A DNA stretch of 64,000 nucleotides from Macrostomum hystrix. Taxonomy: Eukaryota > Platyhelminthes > Macrostomidae. The stretch is from contig CATNEN010000024.1 of assembly GCA_950097015.1 (NCBI GenBank), positions 5,656,001 to 5,720,000 on the forward strand, read 5' to 3'. The notes beneath the pieces were generated by a model. It was not told where the DNA came from and did no database searches. It was given only the letters and a program-made list of their open reading frames with translations. Positions 22,960 through 34,840 of the stretch are shown here, in pieces. Position numbers and translations under genes: made by a program. Each line of letters starts with the position of its first letter. The stretch's first letter is position 1.

Positions 22960-25850
22960 AGACACTGTGAGAACGGTGAGAGTCAGGGAAGATGAGAATG
23001 AGGAGACACTTTGAGAAGGGTGAGAGTCAGAGAAGGTGAGAATGAGGAGACACGGTGAGAAGGGTGAGAGTCAGGTAGATGAGAATGAGGAGACACGGAG
23101 AGAACGTTGATAGTCAGGTAGATGAGAATGAGGAGACACGGTGAGAAGGGTGAGAGTCAGAGAAGGTGAGAATGAGGAGACACGGTGAGAAGGGTGAGAG
23201 TCAGGTAGATGAGAATGAGGAGACACTTTGAGAAGGGTGAGAGTCAGAGAAGGTGAGAATGAGGAGACACGGAGAGAACGGTGATAGTCAGGTAGATGAG
23301 AATGAGGAGACACGGAGAGAACGGTGATAGTCAGGTAGATGAGAATGAGGAGACACGGAGAGAACGGTGATAGTCAGGTAGATGAGAATGAGGAGACACG
23401 GAGAGAACGGTGATAGTCAGGTAGATGAGAATGAGGAGACACGGTGAGAAGGTTGAGAGTCAGGTAGATGAGAATGAGGAGACACGGAGAGAACGGTGAT
23501 AGTCAGGTAGATAAGAATGAGGAGACACGGAGAGAACGGTGATTGTCAGGGTAGATGAGAATGAGGAGACACGGTGAGAACGGTGAGAGTCAGGGTAGAT
23601 GAGAATGAGGAGACACGGTGAGAAGGGTGAGAGTCAGGGTAGATGAGAATGAGGAGACACGGTGAGAAGGGTGAGAGTCAGGTAGATGAGAATGAGGAGA
23701 CACGGTGAGAAGGGTGAGAGTCAGGGTAGATGAGAATGAGGAGACACGGAGAGAAGGGTGAGAGTCAGGGTAGATGAGAATGAGGAGACACGGAGAGAAG
23801 GGTGAGAGTCAGGGTAGATGAGAATGAGGAGACACGGTGAGAAGGGTGAGAGTCAGGGAGATGAGAATGAGGAGACACGGTGAGAAGGTTGAGAGTCAGG
23901 TAGATGAGAATGAGGAGACACGGTGAGAAGGGTGATAGTCAGGTAGATGAGAATGAGGAGACACGGTGAGAAGGGTGAGAGTCAGGGTAGATGAGAATGA
24001 GGAGACACGGTGAGAAGGGTGAGAGTCAGGAAGATGAGAATGAGGAGACACGGTGAGAAAGGTGAGAGTCAGGGTAGATGAGAATGAGGAGACAAGGAGA
24101 GAACGGTGAGAGTCAGGGTAGATGAGAATGAGGAGACACGGTGAGAAGGGTGAGAGTCAGGTAGATGAGAATGAGGAGACACGGTGAGAAGGGTGAGAGT
24201 CAGGTAGATGAGAATGAGGAGACACGGAGAGAAGGGTGAGAGTCAGGTAGATGAGAATGAGGAGACACGGTGAGAAGGGTGAGAGTCAGGTAGATGAGAA
24301 TGAGGAGACACGGTGAGAAGGGTGAGAGTCAGGTAGATGAGAATGAGGAGACACGGTGAGAAGGGTGAGAGTCAGGGTAGATGAGAATGAGGAGACACGG
24401 TGAGAAGGGTGAGAGTCAGGTAGATGAGAATGAGGAGACACGGAGAGAAGGGTGAGAGTCAGGTAGATGAGAATGAGGAGACACGGTGAGAAGGGTGAGA
24501 GTCAGGTAGATGAGAATGAGGAGACACGGAGAGAAGGGTGAGAGTCAGGTAGATGAGAATGAGGAGACACGGTGAGAAGGGTGATAGTCAGGTAGATGAG
24601 AATGAGGAGACACGGTGAGAAGGGTGAGAGTCAGGGTAGATGAGAATGAGGAGACACGGTGAGAAGGGTGAGAGTCAGGGTAGATGAGAATGAGGAGACA
24701 CGGAGAGAAGGTTGAGAGTCAGGTAGATGAGAATGAGGAGACACGGTGAGAAGGGTGAGAGTCAGGTAGATGAGAATGAGGAGACACGGTAAGAAGGGTG
24801 AGAGTCAGGGTAGATGAGAATGAGGAGACACGGTGAGAAGGGTGAGAGTCAGGGTAGATGAGAATGAGGAGACACGGAGAGAAGGGTGAGAGTCAGGTAG
24901 ATGAGAATGAGGAGACACGGAGAGAAGGTTGAGAGTCAGGTAGATGAGAATGAGGAGACACGGTGAGAAGGGTGAGAGTCAGGTAGATGAGAATGAGGAG
25001 ACACGGTAAGAAGGGTGAGAGTCAGGGTAGATGAGAATGAGGAGACACGGTGAGAAGGGTGAGAGTCAGGGTAGATGAGAATGAGGAGACACGGAGAGAA
25101 GGGTGAGAGTCAGGTAGATGAGAATGAGGAGACACGGAGAGAAGGGTGAGAGTCAGGGTAGATGAGAATGAGGAGACACGGTGAGAAGGGTGAGAGTCAG
25201 GTAGATGAGAATGAGGAGACACGGTGAGAAGGGTGAGAGTCAGGGTAGATGAGAATGAGGAGACACGGTTAGAAGGGTGAGAGTCAGGTAGATGAGAATG
25301 AGGAGACACGGTAAGAAGGGTGAGAGTCAGGGTAGATGAGAATGAGGAGACACGGTGAGAAGGGTGAGAGTCAGGGTAGATGAGAATGAGGAGACACGGA
25401 GAGAAGGGTGAGAGTCAGGTAGATGAGAATGAGGAGACACGGAGAGAAGGGTGAGAGTCAGGGTAGATGAGAATGAGGAGACACGGTGAGAAGGGTGAGA
25501 GTCAGGTAGATGAGAATGAGGAGACACGGTGAGAAGGGTGAGAGTCAGGAAGATGAGAATGAGGAGACACGGTTAGAAGGGCGAGAGTCAGGTAGATGAG
25601 AATGAGGAGACACGGTGAGAAGGGTGAGAGTCAGGGTAGATGAGAATGAGGAGACACGGTGAGAAGGGTGAGAGTCAGGAAGATGAGAATGAGGAGACAC
25701 GGTTAGAAGGGCGAGAGTCAGGTAGATGAGAATGAGGAGACACGGTGAGAAGGGCGAGAGTCAGGTAGATGAGAATGAGGAGACACGATGAGAACGGTGA
25801 GAGTCAGGTAGATGAGAATGAGGAGACACGGTGAGAATGTGGCATTCGAA
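22960..25850. repeat. Large minisatellite, 43-44 bp unit, intergenic
   Basis: About 66 copies over 2.9 kb, with core GAATGAGGAGACACGGTGAG followed by AAGGGTGAGAGTCAGGTAGA. Units alternate between 43 and 44 bp and between GGTGAG, GGAGAG and GGTTAG variants. Purine-rich on the + strand. Confidence 0.97.
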
Positions 25851-26880
25851 TGAGAGTTATTTAGCATGGCAGGAGCCACAAAAGAAAAAAGAAAGACAAG
25901 GTTAGGTGGAGTGAGAGCATAACGAGTGGATTACCTATACAGGTGCTTGTCGCTGCAGATTAATTGGCACCGGGTACCATGTCCACAAAAGAAGTTGCTT
26001 CAACTCTATGAGGCGACAACTTTGTTCTGGTCAGAATTTTTAATTAACTGATGCAGAATTGCAAAGGAAAGACTGTACACAGCTTTAATTAGTCAAGAAA
26101 GACATGCAGGTAGACAAAGAGATTTCTGGGAACAAAAGGAATTGGGGATTAGGGATTAAACTGGTCTAATCCGCCAGTTTTGAATCGTTCACAGGAATTT
26201 TCGAATCCTCGGGTCAGAATGCAGGCGTTTGAGGCTAAAAATTGGGAAGAAAAGTTTTTGAGTCGATCTCAATTTAGGCCAGTTTTAGAGACTAAATTGA
26301 GGACTGGTGTTACATTGTTTATGTTTCTTAATTAAATTTTTAGTTTAAGAGAATTGCTTTAACACAGCAATCTGGAAGAACAGATTTTTTAAGTCAGTCA
26401 ACTTTGTCCAAAGTTATCATATGAGCAGTCTCGAGCTAATGAACTAGCCACTCAAATGCTCTTAAAATATTGTGTGCTAAAAGCATTTTCGACCAAAGTC
26501 GACCCTAATGCTTCCGGATTTTCTTATTTATTTACGCTGAAGCCTTCGTCGACCACTTGAGAAAAGTAGATCTGATATTGAATGCGATTTTAAAATATGT
26601 TTACAAGGGTAGAGACAAATTGAACCCTATTTGCAAGTGGGCACCGCTGTTTTATTAGCAATTTTGCAAGACATTGCAAACAGGCTTACTTATGCCGCAA
26701 TGAAAGATTGAAAAACATAGTCAATGAATATAAATGAAAAATCGACAATGATGATCTAAAAACAATAAATGCCTAATTTAGAAGGAAGAGAAAATGGATA
26801 GAACAGAGGTGACAAGACAAAAGGGCAAATAGGGGATAAGAAGTAGGAAAAAGAAAAGAGAAGGGGTAATAAAAATATCT
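25851..26880. other. AT-rich intergenic sequence
   Basis: No gene or RNA recognised. Confidence 0.3.
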
Positions 26881-26929
26881 TTTGGGAGAGGAGAGGAAGA
26901 TGAGAGACGAGAGACGAGAGGGTGGAAAG

Positions 26930-28030
26930 AGAAGAGAGGAGAGAGGAGAGAGGAGAGAGGAGAGAGGAGAGATGAGAGAGGAGAGTGAAGAGAGGAGAGA
27001 GGAGAGAGAAGAGTGAAGAGAGGAGAGAGGAGAATGAAGAGAGGAGAGAGGAGAATGAAGAGAGGAGAGAGGAGAGAGGAGAGAGAAGAGAGGAGAGAGG
27101 AGAGAGGAGAGAGGAGAGTGAAGAGAGAAGAGAGGAGAGAGAAGAGAGGAGAGAGGAGAGAGGAGAGTGAAGAGAGGAGAGAGGAGAGAGGAGAGTGAAG
27201 AGAGGAGAGAGGAGAGAGGAGAGAGGAGAGAGGAGAGTGAAGAGAGGAGAGAGGAGAGAGGAGAGTGAAGAGAGGAGAGAGGAGAGAGAAGAGAGGAGAG
27301 AGGAGAGTGAAGAGAGGAGAGAGGAGAAAGGAGAGTGAAGAGAGGAGAGAGGAGAAAGGAGAGTGAAGAGAGGAGAGAGGAGAGAGGAGAAAGGAGAGTG
27401 AAGAGAGAAGACTGAAGAGAGGAGAGAGGAGAGAGGAGAGAGAAGAGAGGAGAGAGGAGAGAGGAGAGTGAAGAGAGGAGAGAGGAGAAAGGAGAGTGAA
27501 GAGAGGAGAGAGGAGAATGAAGAGAGGAGAGAGGAGAGAGGAGAGAGGAGAGAGAAGAGAGGAGAGAGGAGAGAGGAGAGAGGAGAGTGAAGAGAGAAGA
27601 GAGAAGAGAGGAGAGAGGAGAGAGGAGAGTGAAGAGAGGAGAGAGGAGAGAGGAGAGTGAAGAGAGGAGAGAGGAGAGAGGAGAGAGGAGAGAGGAGAGT
27701 GAAGAGAGGAGAGAGGAGAGAGGAGAGTGAAGAGAGGAGAGAGGAGAGAGAAGAGAGGAGAGAGGAGAGTGAAGAGAGGAGAGAGGAGAAAGGAGAGTGA
27801 AGAGAGGAGAGAGGAGAAAGGAGAGTGAAGAGAGGAGAGAGGAGAAAGGAGAGTGAAGAGAGAAGACTGAAGAGAGGAGAGAGGAGAGAGGAGAGAGAAG
27901 AGAGGAGAGAGGAGAGAGGAGAGTGAAGAGAGGAGAGAGGAGAAAGGAGAGTGAAGAGAGGAGAGAGGAGAAAGGAGAGTGAAGAGAGAAGACTGAAGAG
28001 AGGAGAGAGGAGGTAGGAGGAGGAGAGAGG
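26930..28030. repeat. 1.1 kb homopurine minisatellite (GAGAGGA-like, 7 bp core)
   Basis: A nearly pure A/G tract on the + strand is built from GAGAGGA units, interrupted by GAGTGAAGAGAG and AGAAGACTGAAGAG markers that recur as blocks. Long Ser/Leu-rich - strand frames are artefacts. Confidence 0.96.
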
Positions 28031-28453
28031 GAACAGGAGAGTTTAAATATCTTGACTGGATAAGACGAAATGAGCATACAAGAAAAGAAGCGAGACAATG
28101 TCTACGAATTCGCAAAATAAATTATTAGATGCATTCTTTGTTGCGCAGATTGAATCTAATGTTTCTAAATTCCTCCGAGAACAGTCAAGCAATAAATACA
28201 CAAAATCAGGTCCCAGATACTCGTAACTAGTAAGCCAATGAGCAATCAGCTGCAGCTGCCCCCGCACAGTCAGGTCCAGCTCAGTGAGGCGGCCAATGGC
28301 GTGGAGCTGGCTTCCAGCTGGAGCTCCAGATTAGGACCGGCGCTGTGACGGCTCCGACCCGCTCGCGGCGGCATCTCATAGGCTTTAGCTGCTGTTCAGT
28401 GCCAGAGAGCGACTCCTTGCAGTAAATATTCGATAATCCGAGTTTAGCAAATC
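28031..28453 (+). other. Neuropeptide gene 5' flank
   Basis: Unique sequence with two CCAAT boxes (CCAATGAG near 28226, CCAATGG near 28293) 150-230 bp upstream of the ATG. A CTTGCAG just before the leader could be a 5' UTR splice acceptor. No clear TATA box. Confidence 0.35.
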
Positions 28454-30093
28454 ATGGCAGCAACCCGCTTGCCTGGCCTAGTGCTGTTTTCGCTGCTGCT
28501 GCTGCTGCCCCTTGTTCTGATGTCGCCAGCCAGCGAAGCCAGGCCGACATTCGGCGACGAAGACGATAGAGTAGCCCAACTGGCGCGCCTCGGCCTCGGC
28601 GGCGTTGGAGTCGGCAGCAGCGGCGTCGAAGGGGGCGAGTTCGCATTCCTTGGCGGCGTGGTCGGGCCGACTGGATCCGGCGGGGAGCAGCTGCAAGACC
28701 CGAACAAGTTCAGATCACCGGAGGCGCTCAAAGAGTACCTGGAGAGACTGCAGCTCTACTATGCGCTGGTTGGAAGGCCGAGGTTTGTAGCTGTCAACGG
28801 ACCGCACTGATCTGCTGAGAGGGAAGATCATGGGAGATCAGGGGGAGATCAGGAGGGAGAAGGGATATCAGGTGAGAAGGGAGATCAGGGGAGAAGGGAG
28901 ATCAGGTGAGAAGGGAGATCAGGGGAGAAGGGAGATCAGGGTATAGGGGAGATCACGGGAGAAGGGAGATCAGGGGAGAAGGGAGATCAGATGAGAAGGG
29001 AGATCAGGAGGGAGAAGGGAGATCAGGTGAGAAGGGAGATCAGGGGAGAAGGGAGATCAGGTGAGAAGGGAGATCAGGGGAGAAGGGAGATCAGGGGAGA
29101 AGGGAGATCAGGTGAGAAGGGAGATCAGGAGGGAGAAGGGAGATCAGGTGAGAAGGGAGATCAGGAGGGAGAAGGGAGATCAGGTGAGAAGGGAGATCAG
29201 GGGATAGGGGAGATCACGGGAGAAGGGAGATCAGGGGAGAAGGGAGATCAGGGGAGAAGGGAGATCAGGTGAGAAGGGAGATCAGGTGAGAAGGGAGATC
29301 AGGAGGGAGAAGGGAGATCAGGTGAGAAGGGAGATCAGGGGATAGGGGAGATCACGGGAGAGGGGAGATCAGGGGAGAAGGGAGATCAGGGGAGAAGGGA
29401 GATCAGGTGAGAAGGGAGATCAGGGGATAGGGGAGATCACGGGAGAAGGGAGATCAGGGGAGAAGGGAGATCAGGGGAGAAGGGAGATCAGGTGAGAAGG
29501 GAGATCAGGTGAGAAGGGAGATCAGGAGGGAGAAGGGAGATCAGGTGAGAAGGGAGATCAGGGGATAGGGGAGATCACGGGAGAAGGGAGATCAGGGGAG
29601 AAGGGAGATCAGGGGAGAAGGGAGATCAGGTGAGAAGGGAGATCAGGGGAGAAGGGAGATCAGGTGAGAAGGGAGATCAGGTGAGAAGGGAGATCAGGAG
29701 GGAGAAGGGAGATCAGGTGAGAAGGGAGATCAGGTGAGAAGGGAGATCAGGTGAGAAGGGAGATCAGGGGATAGGGGAGATCACGGGAGAAGGGAGATCA
29801 GGGGAGAAGGGAGATCAGGGGAGAAGGGAGATCAGGTGAGAAGGGAGATCAGGTGAGAAGGGAGATCAGGAGGGAGAAGGGAGATCAGGTGAGAAGGGAG
29901 ATCAGGGGATAGGGGAGATCACGGGAGAGGGGAGATCAGGGGGGTGATCAAGTGTAGTGGAGAGATGATAAATTAACGTCAGGGACAGTCGGTCACCTTA
30001 ACTCAAGATACAAGTTAAGTTGAGGAAGTTGAGTTGAGTCATTTCAGTCACATTTCGCCCACCATCCGCAGGTTCGGCAGGAGGAGGCGCTAG
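28454..30093 (+). CDS. Neuropeptide F (NPF/NPY-family) precursor, two exons
   Basis: Exon 1 (28454-28782) and exon 2 (30072-30093) join to 116 aa. NPF is a secreted neuropeptide acting on NPY/NPF-type GPCRs. Residues 1-29 form a signal peptide with a Leu-rich core, followed by a Gly-rich spacer. An NPF helix follows (SPEALKEYLERLQLYYALV), then GRPRF, an amidation Gly, four Arg and a stop. The intron splits the Arg codon of RPRF (AG|G), the position typical of NPY-family genes, which strongly supports orthology. The donor (GTTTGT) is non-consensus. No dibasic site precedes the NPF core, so the mature N-terminus is uncertain. There is no C-terminal flanking peptide after the cleavage site, unlike vertebrate NPY. 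Confidence 0.93.
28835..29945. repeat. Minisatellite, 17 bp unit, in the neuropeptide intron
   Basis: About 65 units of GAGAAGGGAGATCAGGT, periodically interrupted by GATAGGGGAGATCACGGG and GGAGGGA variants that form larger blocks. ATCAGGTGAGAAG in many units is a consensus 5' splice site, stronger than the real GTTTGT donor. Confidence 0.95.
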
Positions 30094-30333
30094 CGAGACC
30101 CCGGCAACTGTTGCGACTTGGCCGCCAGGAAGTGGAATGGCTCGGCCGCACTTATCAGACATTGTTTCTAGTGTGTTATAACTCCTGACTGATTAGAATA
30201 ATAACAAAATGAAACTTTCTTTTGTTTGCTTTGAAACCATTGACAAAGCTGCCACTCTGCCGCACCGATAAGATTTTGTCAACAAAAAAAGAACTCTGAA
30301 TTCTTTGATTAGGCAGGCATGTCAAAAAACTGG

Positions 30334-30339
30334 AATAAA
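30334..30339 (+). terminator. Poly(A) signal AATAAA, neuropeptide gene
   Basis: AATAAA about 240 nt downstream of the neuropeptide stop codon. Confidence 0.65.
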
Positions 30340-30439
30340 GCCGCATCGCTGCCGGTTTCAGCTCTGAATTCATCTGGTCTGATTTCGTTTCGTTTGGTGA
30401 AGCAAACAGCAACATTACTTCAGTGAAAGAGTGAAAGGA

Positions 30440-31035
30440 GAGATAGGGAATGATCAAAGAGAGTGACAGGTGAAATAGGGAATGATCAAAGAGAGTGACA
30501 GGTGAGATAGGGAATGATCAAAGAGAGTGACAGGTGAAATAGGGAATGATCAAAGAGAGTGACAGGTGAAATAGGGAATGATCAAAGAGAGTGACAGGTG
30601 AAATAGGGAATGATCAAAGAGAGTGACAGGTGAGATAGGGAATGATCAAAGAGAGTGACAGGTGAGATAGGGAATGATCAAAGAGATTGACAGGTGAAAT
30701 AGGGAATGATCAAAGAGATTGACAGGTGAAATAGGGAATGATCAAAGAGAGTGACAGGTGAAATAAGGAATGATCAAAGATAGTGACAGGTGAGATAGGG
30801 AATGATCAAAGAGAGTGATAGGTGAAATAGGGAATGATCAAAGAGAGTGACAGGTGAAATAAGGAATGATCAAAGATAGTGACAGGTGAAATAGGGAATG
30901 ATCAAAGAGAGTGACAGGTGAGATAGGGAATGATCAAAGAGAGTGATAGGTGAAATAGGGAATGATCAAAGAGAGTGACAGGTGAGATATGGAATGATCA
31001 AAGAGAGTGACAGGTGAGATAGAAAAAGATCAGAT
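30440..31035. repeat. Minisatellite, 32 bp unit (locus 2 of 2)
   Basis: About 19 copies with core GAGAGTGACAGGTGAAATAG plus GGAATGATCAAA. By eye about 27 of 32 positions match the unit at 20995-22035. Confidence 0.95.
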
Positions 31036-31930
31036 CGAGTGAACTCAAGTAGTCTTACAAATGATGGCTTTTCGAGGTGCTATTTGTGGACAACTATTAT
31101 AATCTACTAAGCTGTCTGCACCATGCACAGAGCAATGAACGATACCATGAGTAATGAGCTAGACAATGAGCGATGTTAGTAGCTCATAGAAATTATGAGC
31201 CACTTAGTCATAAAATATTCGTTAGAACGCATCTGTGAGCAGTGCACGATCCTATGACTGGCTCGGCCTTTCCCGAGTGGGAAGCCAGGAGGCGGTGAAA
31301 CAGATAACCTGAGTCGCTTGATTGGCTTTCTGTTTAAGCTCATCTAGTTTTACCCTCTGAGCAGTTATTTTTCGCCAAGCTCTGCTTTTTTGTTTATTTT
31401 CCTTCCCTCTCGCCGATGCATTCTAGCATCTTCATGCCCAGAGACTGCCGATGTACAGTCCCGAGAGTCGCCATCCTTTTAAGCGCAGTTTCAATGACGC
31501 TCATTCATGCCATGCAAAAGGTCTCATTTCCTAGGCAATTCTTCCTCTGCTGCTGCTGCTGCTGCTGCAAGCAGAGCATTTTGAGCACTATCAACTCAAG
31601 CTCCCGTGCGCCAGGCCGCGGCAATCTGCAGCTGGAAATGGAAACAATCATTCTAAATCGAAGACAATGGCCTATTATTATTACTTACTCGGTATTTCAA
31701 CTGCCTGGAGTTGGAAATATTTCGCCAGTGCATCGCGTGTTTTGTGTGAACCCAGCTTTTCCAAAATGGGCTAATTTTAGCACTAGAAATATTTTCTATC
31801 GGAGCGGCTGAACAAATTTTAGGCATCTCTACGAGCCCATAGCTTCGATTCTATGTAATTTTTAACGGTCGAGGCTGTTTCAGGCATTATCGACGTTTAA
31901 ACACTTCTGTGTCAGCCACAATAGATGCGT
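31036..31930. other. Unique intergenic sequence
   Basis: It contains a short (CTG)n run near 31548-31567. No gene with supporting homology was found. Confidence 0.3.
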
Positions 31931-31949
31931 CAACTGCTGCCGCTACCGC

Positions 31950-32795
31950 TCTATAACCCGCAACCGCTCCATCATCCGCTAACCGCTACATCACTCGCTA
32001 CCGTTCCATCAGCCGATAACGCTCCATCACCCGCTACAGCTCAATCTTTCGCTAACCGCTACATCACTCGCTACCACTCCATCACCCGCTACCGCTACAT
32101 CACTCGCTACCACTCCATCACCCGCTACCGCTACATCACTCGCTACCACTCCATCACCCGCTACCGCTACATCACTCGCTACCGCTACATCACTCGCTAC
32201 CGCTACATCACTCGCTACCACTCCATCACCCGCTACCGCTACATCACTCGCTACCACTCCATCACCCGCTACCGCTACATCACTCGCTACCACTCCATCA
32301 CCCGCTACCGCTACATCACTCGCTACCGCTACATCACTCGCTACCGCTACATCACTCGCTACCGCTACATCACTCGCTACCACTCCATCACCCGCTACCG
32401 CTACATCACTCGCTACCGCTACATCACTCGCTACCGCTACATCACTCGCTACCGCTACATCACCCGCTACCGCTACATCGCTCGCTACCGCTACATCACT
32501 CGCTACCGCTACATCACTCGCTACCGCTACATCACTCGCTACCGCTACATCACTCGCTACCGCTACATCACCCGCTACCGCTACATCACCCGCTACCGCT
32601 ACATCACTCGCTACCGATACATCACTCGCTACCGCTACATCACTCGCTACCGCTACATCACTCGCTACCGCTACATCACCCGCTACCGCTACATCACCCG
32701 CTACCGCTACATCACTCGCTACCGCTACATCACTCGCTACCGCTACATCACTCGCTACCGCTACATCATCCGCTACCGCTCCACCACCCGCTTCT
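31950..32795. repeat. Minisatellite, 18 bp unit
   Basis: About 45 copies of CGCTACCGCTACATCACT. The 18 bp period keeps one frame open on each strand (RYRYIT on +, DVAVAS on -). Neither has a signal, splice context or homology. Confidence 0.95.
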
Positions 32796-32809
32796 TTTTG
32801 ATACCTTAA

Positions 32810-33684
32810 TATGCAAAAAAGATGGCGATAGAACAAATATATTTTGTGGTAATTCAAAAGGCAACAATTTACACGCATATTTTACATAGTGCATCAAAAA
32901 ATCGTTTATTTACGTTTGTAGACTATTATCAAATAAGAGATTTGAAAACAATAAACGCAATTTTACTAGACAAAAACACATTATTTACTGCAAGCTAAAG
33001 GTCTGAACTAAGTTCCAAATAGGTAAATGTGTGACAACAAAGAATAATAAAATTGTGAAACACAAAAAAACATAATTCAATAAACAGTCTACATCAAAGT
33101 ACAGGAAAAATTAACGAAATGATATTTAACGCTAGATAGGAAAAATGATGTCAATTTTATTACACATTTTCGTCATACAAAGGCCGAACCAAATCGCTAT
33201 TGAAATACCGCCTCCAACCAGTTCGTAAGCCGGCAATTTTAATCTGCTGATTGACTGTCCGCAGTTGGTCTCCTTAAAAGCTCTCACACAAATTGCCAGA
33301 TGGAGAAAAAATGACAACAAGTGGAATAGCAATAGGCCAAAGCTGCTAAATTATCTGGCAGTTCTATAGTTTAGATCACGCAGCCTATCCTACTTTCAGT
33401 AATAAGAAACTCTTATTTGATCACTAAATAAGTAAATACATGGCCTCATATTTTATGAATACCAAAGTAAAACAGAAATGTCACATTTTCACAAGAAGCT
33501 ATAAATCAAGCACAACTCTTGTTATCTACAGAAAAGAAGTTGAAAAGCAGACTCTGGACTGTGCAGTATTCATATCTACAAACAAAATACAGAAAGCAAG
33601 GGCCGTAAAAGAGAGCAGATAAACACAAGAAACTGGAAGTCCACGCATTGCCAACGCCATGACAGTGATTGTTATAAAAGTGGA
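32810..33684. other. AT-rich block, possible 3' UTR of the antisense gene
   Basis: AT-rich, unique and without arrays. A - strand AATAAA (TTTATT at about 33155) could end the antisense transcript. No other gene is supported. Confidence 0.3.
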
Positions 33685-33685
33685 A

Positions 33686-33957
33686 AAGTCTGAAAAACAG
33701 AAAGATGTTTCACAAATTGTGGATGCATCAGTCTGAAAAACAGAAAGATGTTTCACAAATTGTGGATGCATAAGACTGAAAAACAGAAAGATGTTTCACA
33801 AATTGTGGATGCATCAGACTGAAAAACAGAAAGATGTTTCACAAATTGTGGATGCATCAGACTGAAAAACAGAAAGATGTTTCACAAATTGTGGATGCAT
33901 CAGTCTGAAAAACAGAAAGATGTTTCACAAATTGTGGATGCATCAGACTGAAAAACA
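33686..33957. repeat. 43 bp tandem repeat, about six copies
   Basis: Nearly identical 43 bp units with core GAAAAACAGAAAGATGTTTC. The array lies downstream of the antisense gene's stop codon, possibly in its 3' UTR. Confidence 0.93.
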
Positions 33958-34231
33958 TAGTGCAATTATTTATAAGCTTATTTTTTAATGAGCACGAGTT
34001 TAGAGCGGTTGAGCAGTGAGGGGTTCGGAAGGATAGAAAAATCTGAAGAGAGAAAATGAGAAGAGGGCTGAATATAATTTGGTGATATATCAAATCAAGC
34101 ATAAATACAAGGACCCATAGAGCAAGCACAAGCATTTGTTAGTGGAACTTAAAGAACGCTAAACACGATGATAACAATTGAGCATGAGCAGTCAGCAGTT
34201 CAGTAGCCAGAAATAAGCATGGCGTCTCAAT

Positions 34232-34840
34232 TTAGCCAAAGGACAGAAGGCGCAGCGGCTTGCTGTAGCGCAGGCAGGTAACGCGTGGCCTTACAAAAGT
34301 TAGCGGACGCACAAAATCACCGCCTGCCACAGCCAGCGGAGCCTTCAGCCGTTGTCTTGGAGCTTCTTGGCCTTCAGGACAGGCAATGTCGCAGTCATAG
34401 CTGGGCAGTTCAGCCTTCATGCACTGCATCAGGCCTGGACAGATGCCCAGCTGACGGAGCAGACTCACTGATAGCGGAGCTGCTGGCCCGCCTGCCTGCT
34501 GATGCTTGTCGGCACCATCAGGCAGCGACTCATCCACTGCAGCACCGTCGTCTTCGTTGACATCGCTGTGCCAAATTGACGACTGCTGAGTGGTGTGAGA
34601 AGGCGACTCCGAGTTGAGTTCGTCTGAGTCCAAGCTGAAGCTGAGGCTGCTGCGCCGGCTACTAAGCTCACTGCTTCTAGCCGACAGGCCGAATTCTGAC
34701 ACGCTGCCTAGCAAAGATATGGAAGATGTGAGCTGGCTGCTAGAGGGTGAGCTTGAACCAGTGAGCTTCACTGGTTTGGGTACTATTGGTCGGTATTTGT
34801 ACCAGTTGCCCGACACTGTGGACATTGTAACAGCTGATTG
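34232..34840 (-). CDS. Orphan Ser-rich protein, single recognised coding exon
   Basis: On the - strand, ATG at 34825-34823 begins a 197-codon frame ending in TAA. A good 3' splice acceptor (TTTTAATTTTCAG) lies immediately upstream, so the exon begins at 34840. The frame is open from the acceptor to the ATG, so translation may begin in an upstream exon that I could not find. The N-terminal half is Ser-rich and probably disordered (SSSPSSSQLTSS, SSELSSRRSSLSFSLDSDEL). The C-terminal half is more ordered-looking (LLRQLGICPGLMQCMKAELP, then RPRVTCLRYSKPLRLLSFG). No family was recognised. This is the only supported gene on the - strand. Lack of repeats, mixed codon composition and the splice site favour a real gene. 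Confidence 0.6.
   Translation of the reverse strand, partial: QSAVTMSTVSGNWYKYRPIVPKPVKLTGSSSPSSSQLTSSISLLGSVSEFGLSARSSELSSRRSSLSFSLDSDELNSESPSHTTQQSSIWHSDVNEDDGAAVDESLPDGADKHQQAGGPAAPLSVSLLRQLGICPGLMQCMKAELPSYDCDIACPEGQEAPRQRLKAPLAVAGGDFVRPLTFVRPRVTCLRYSKPLRLLSFG

Noticed and set aside
31416-31811. 131-codon frame with a run of seven Cys
   Set aside because: The Cys run is a CTG microsatellite read in one frame. There is no homology or splice context.
31925-32878. RYRYIT (+) and DVAVAS (-) repeat proteins of about 290 codons
   Set aside because: Both are the same 18 bp array read on each strand, and both cannot easily be genes. Flanks show no coding signature.
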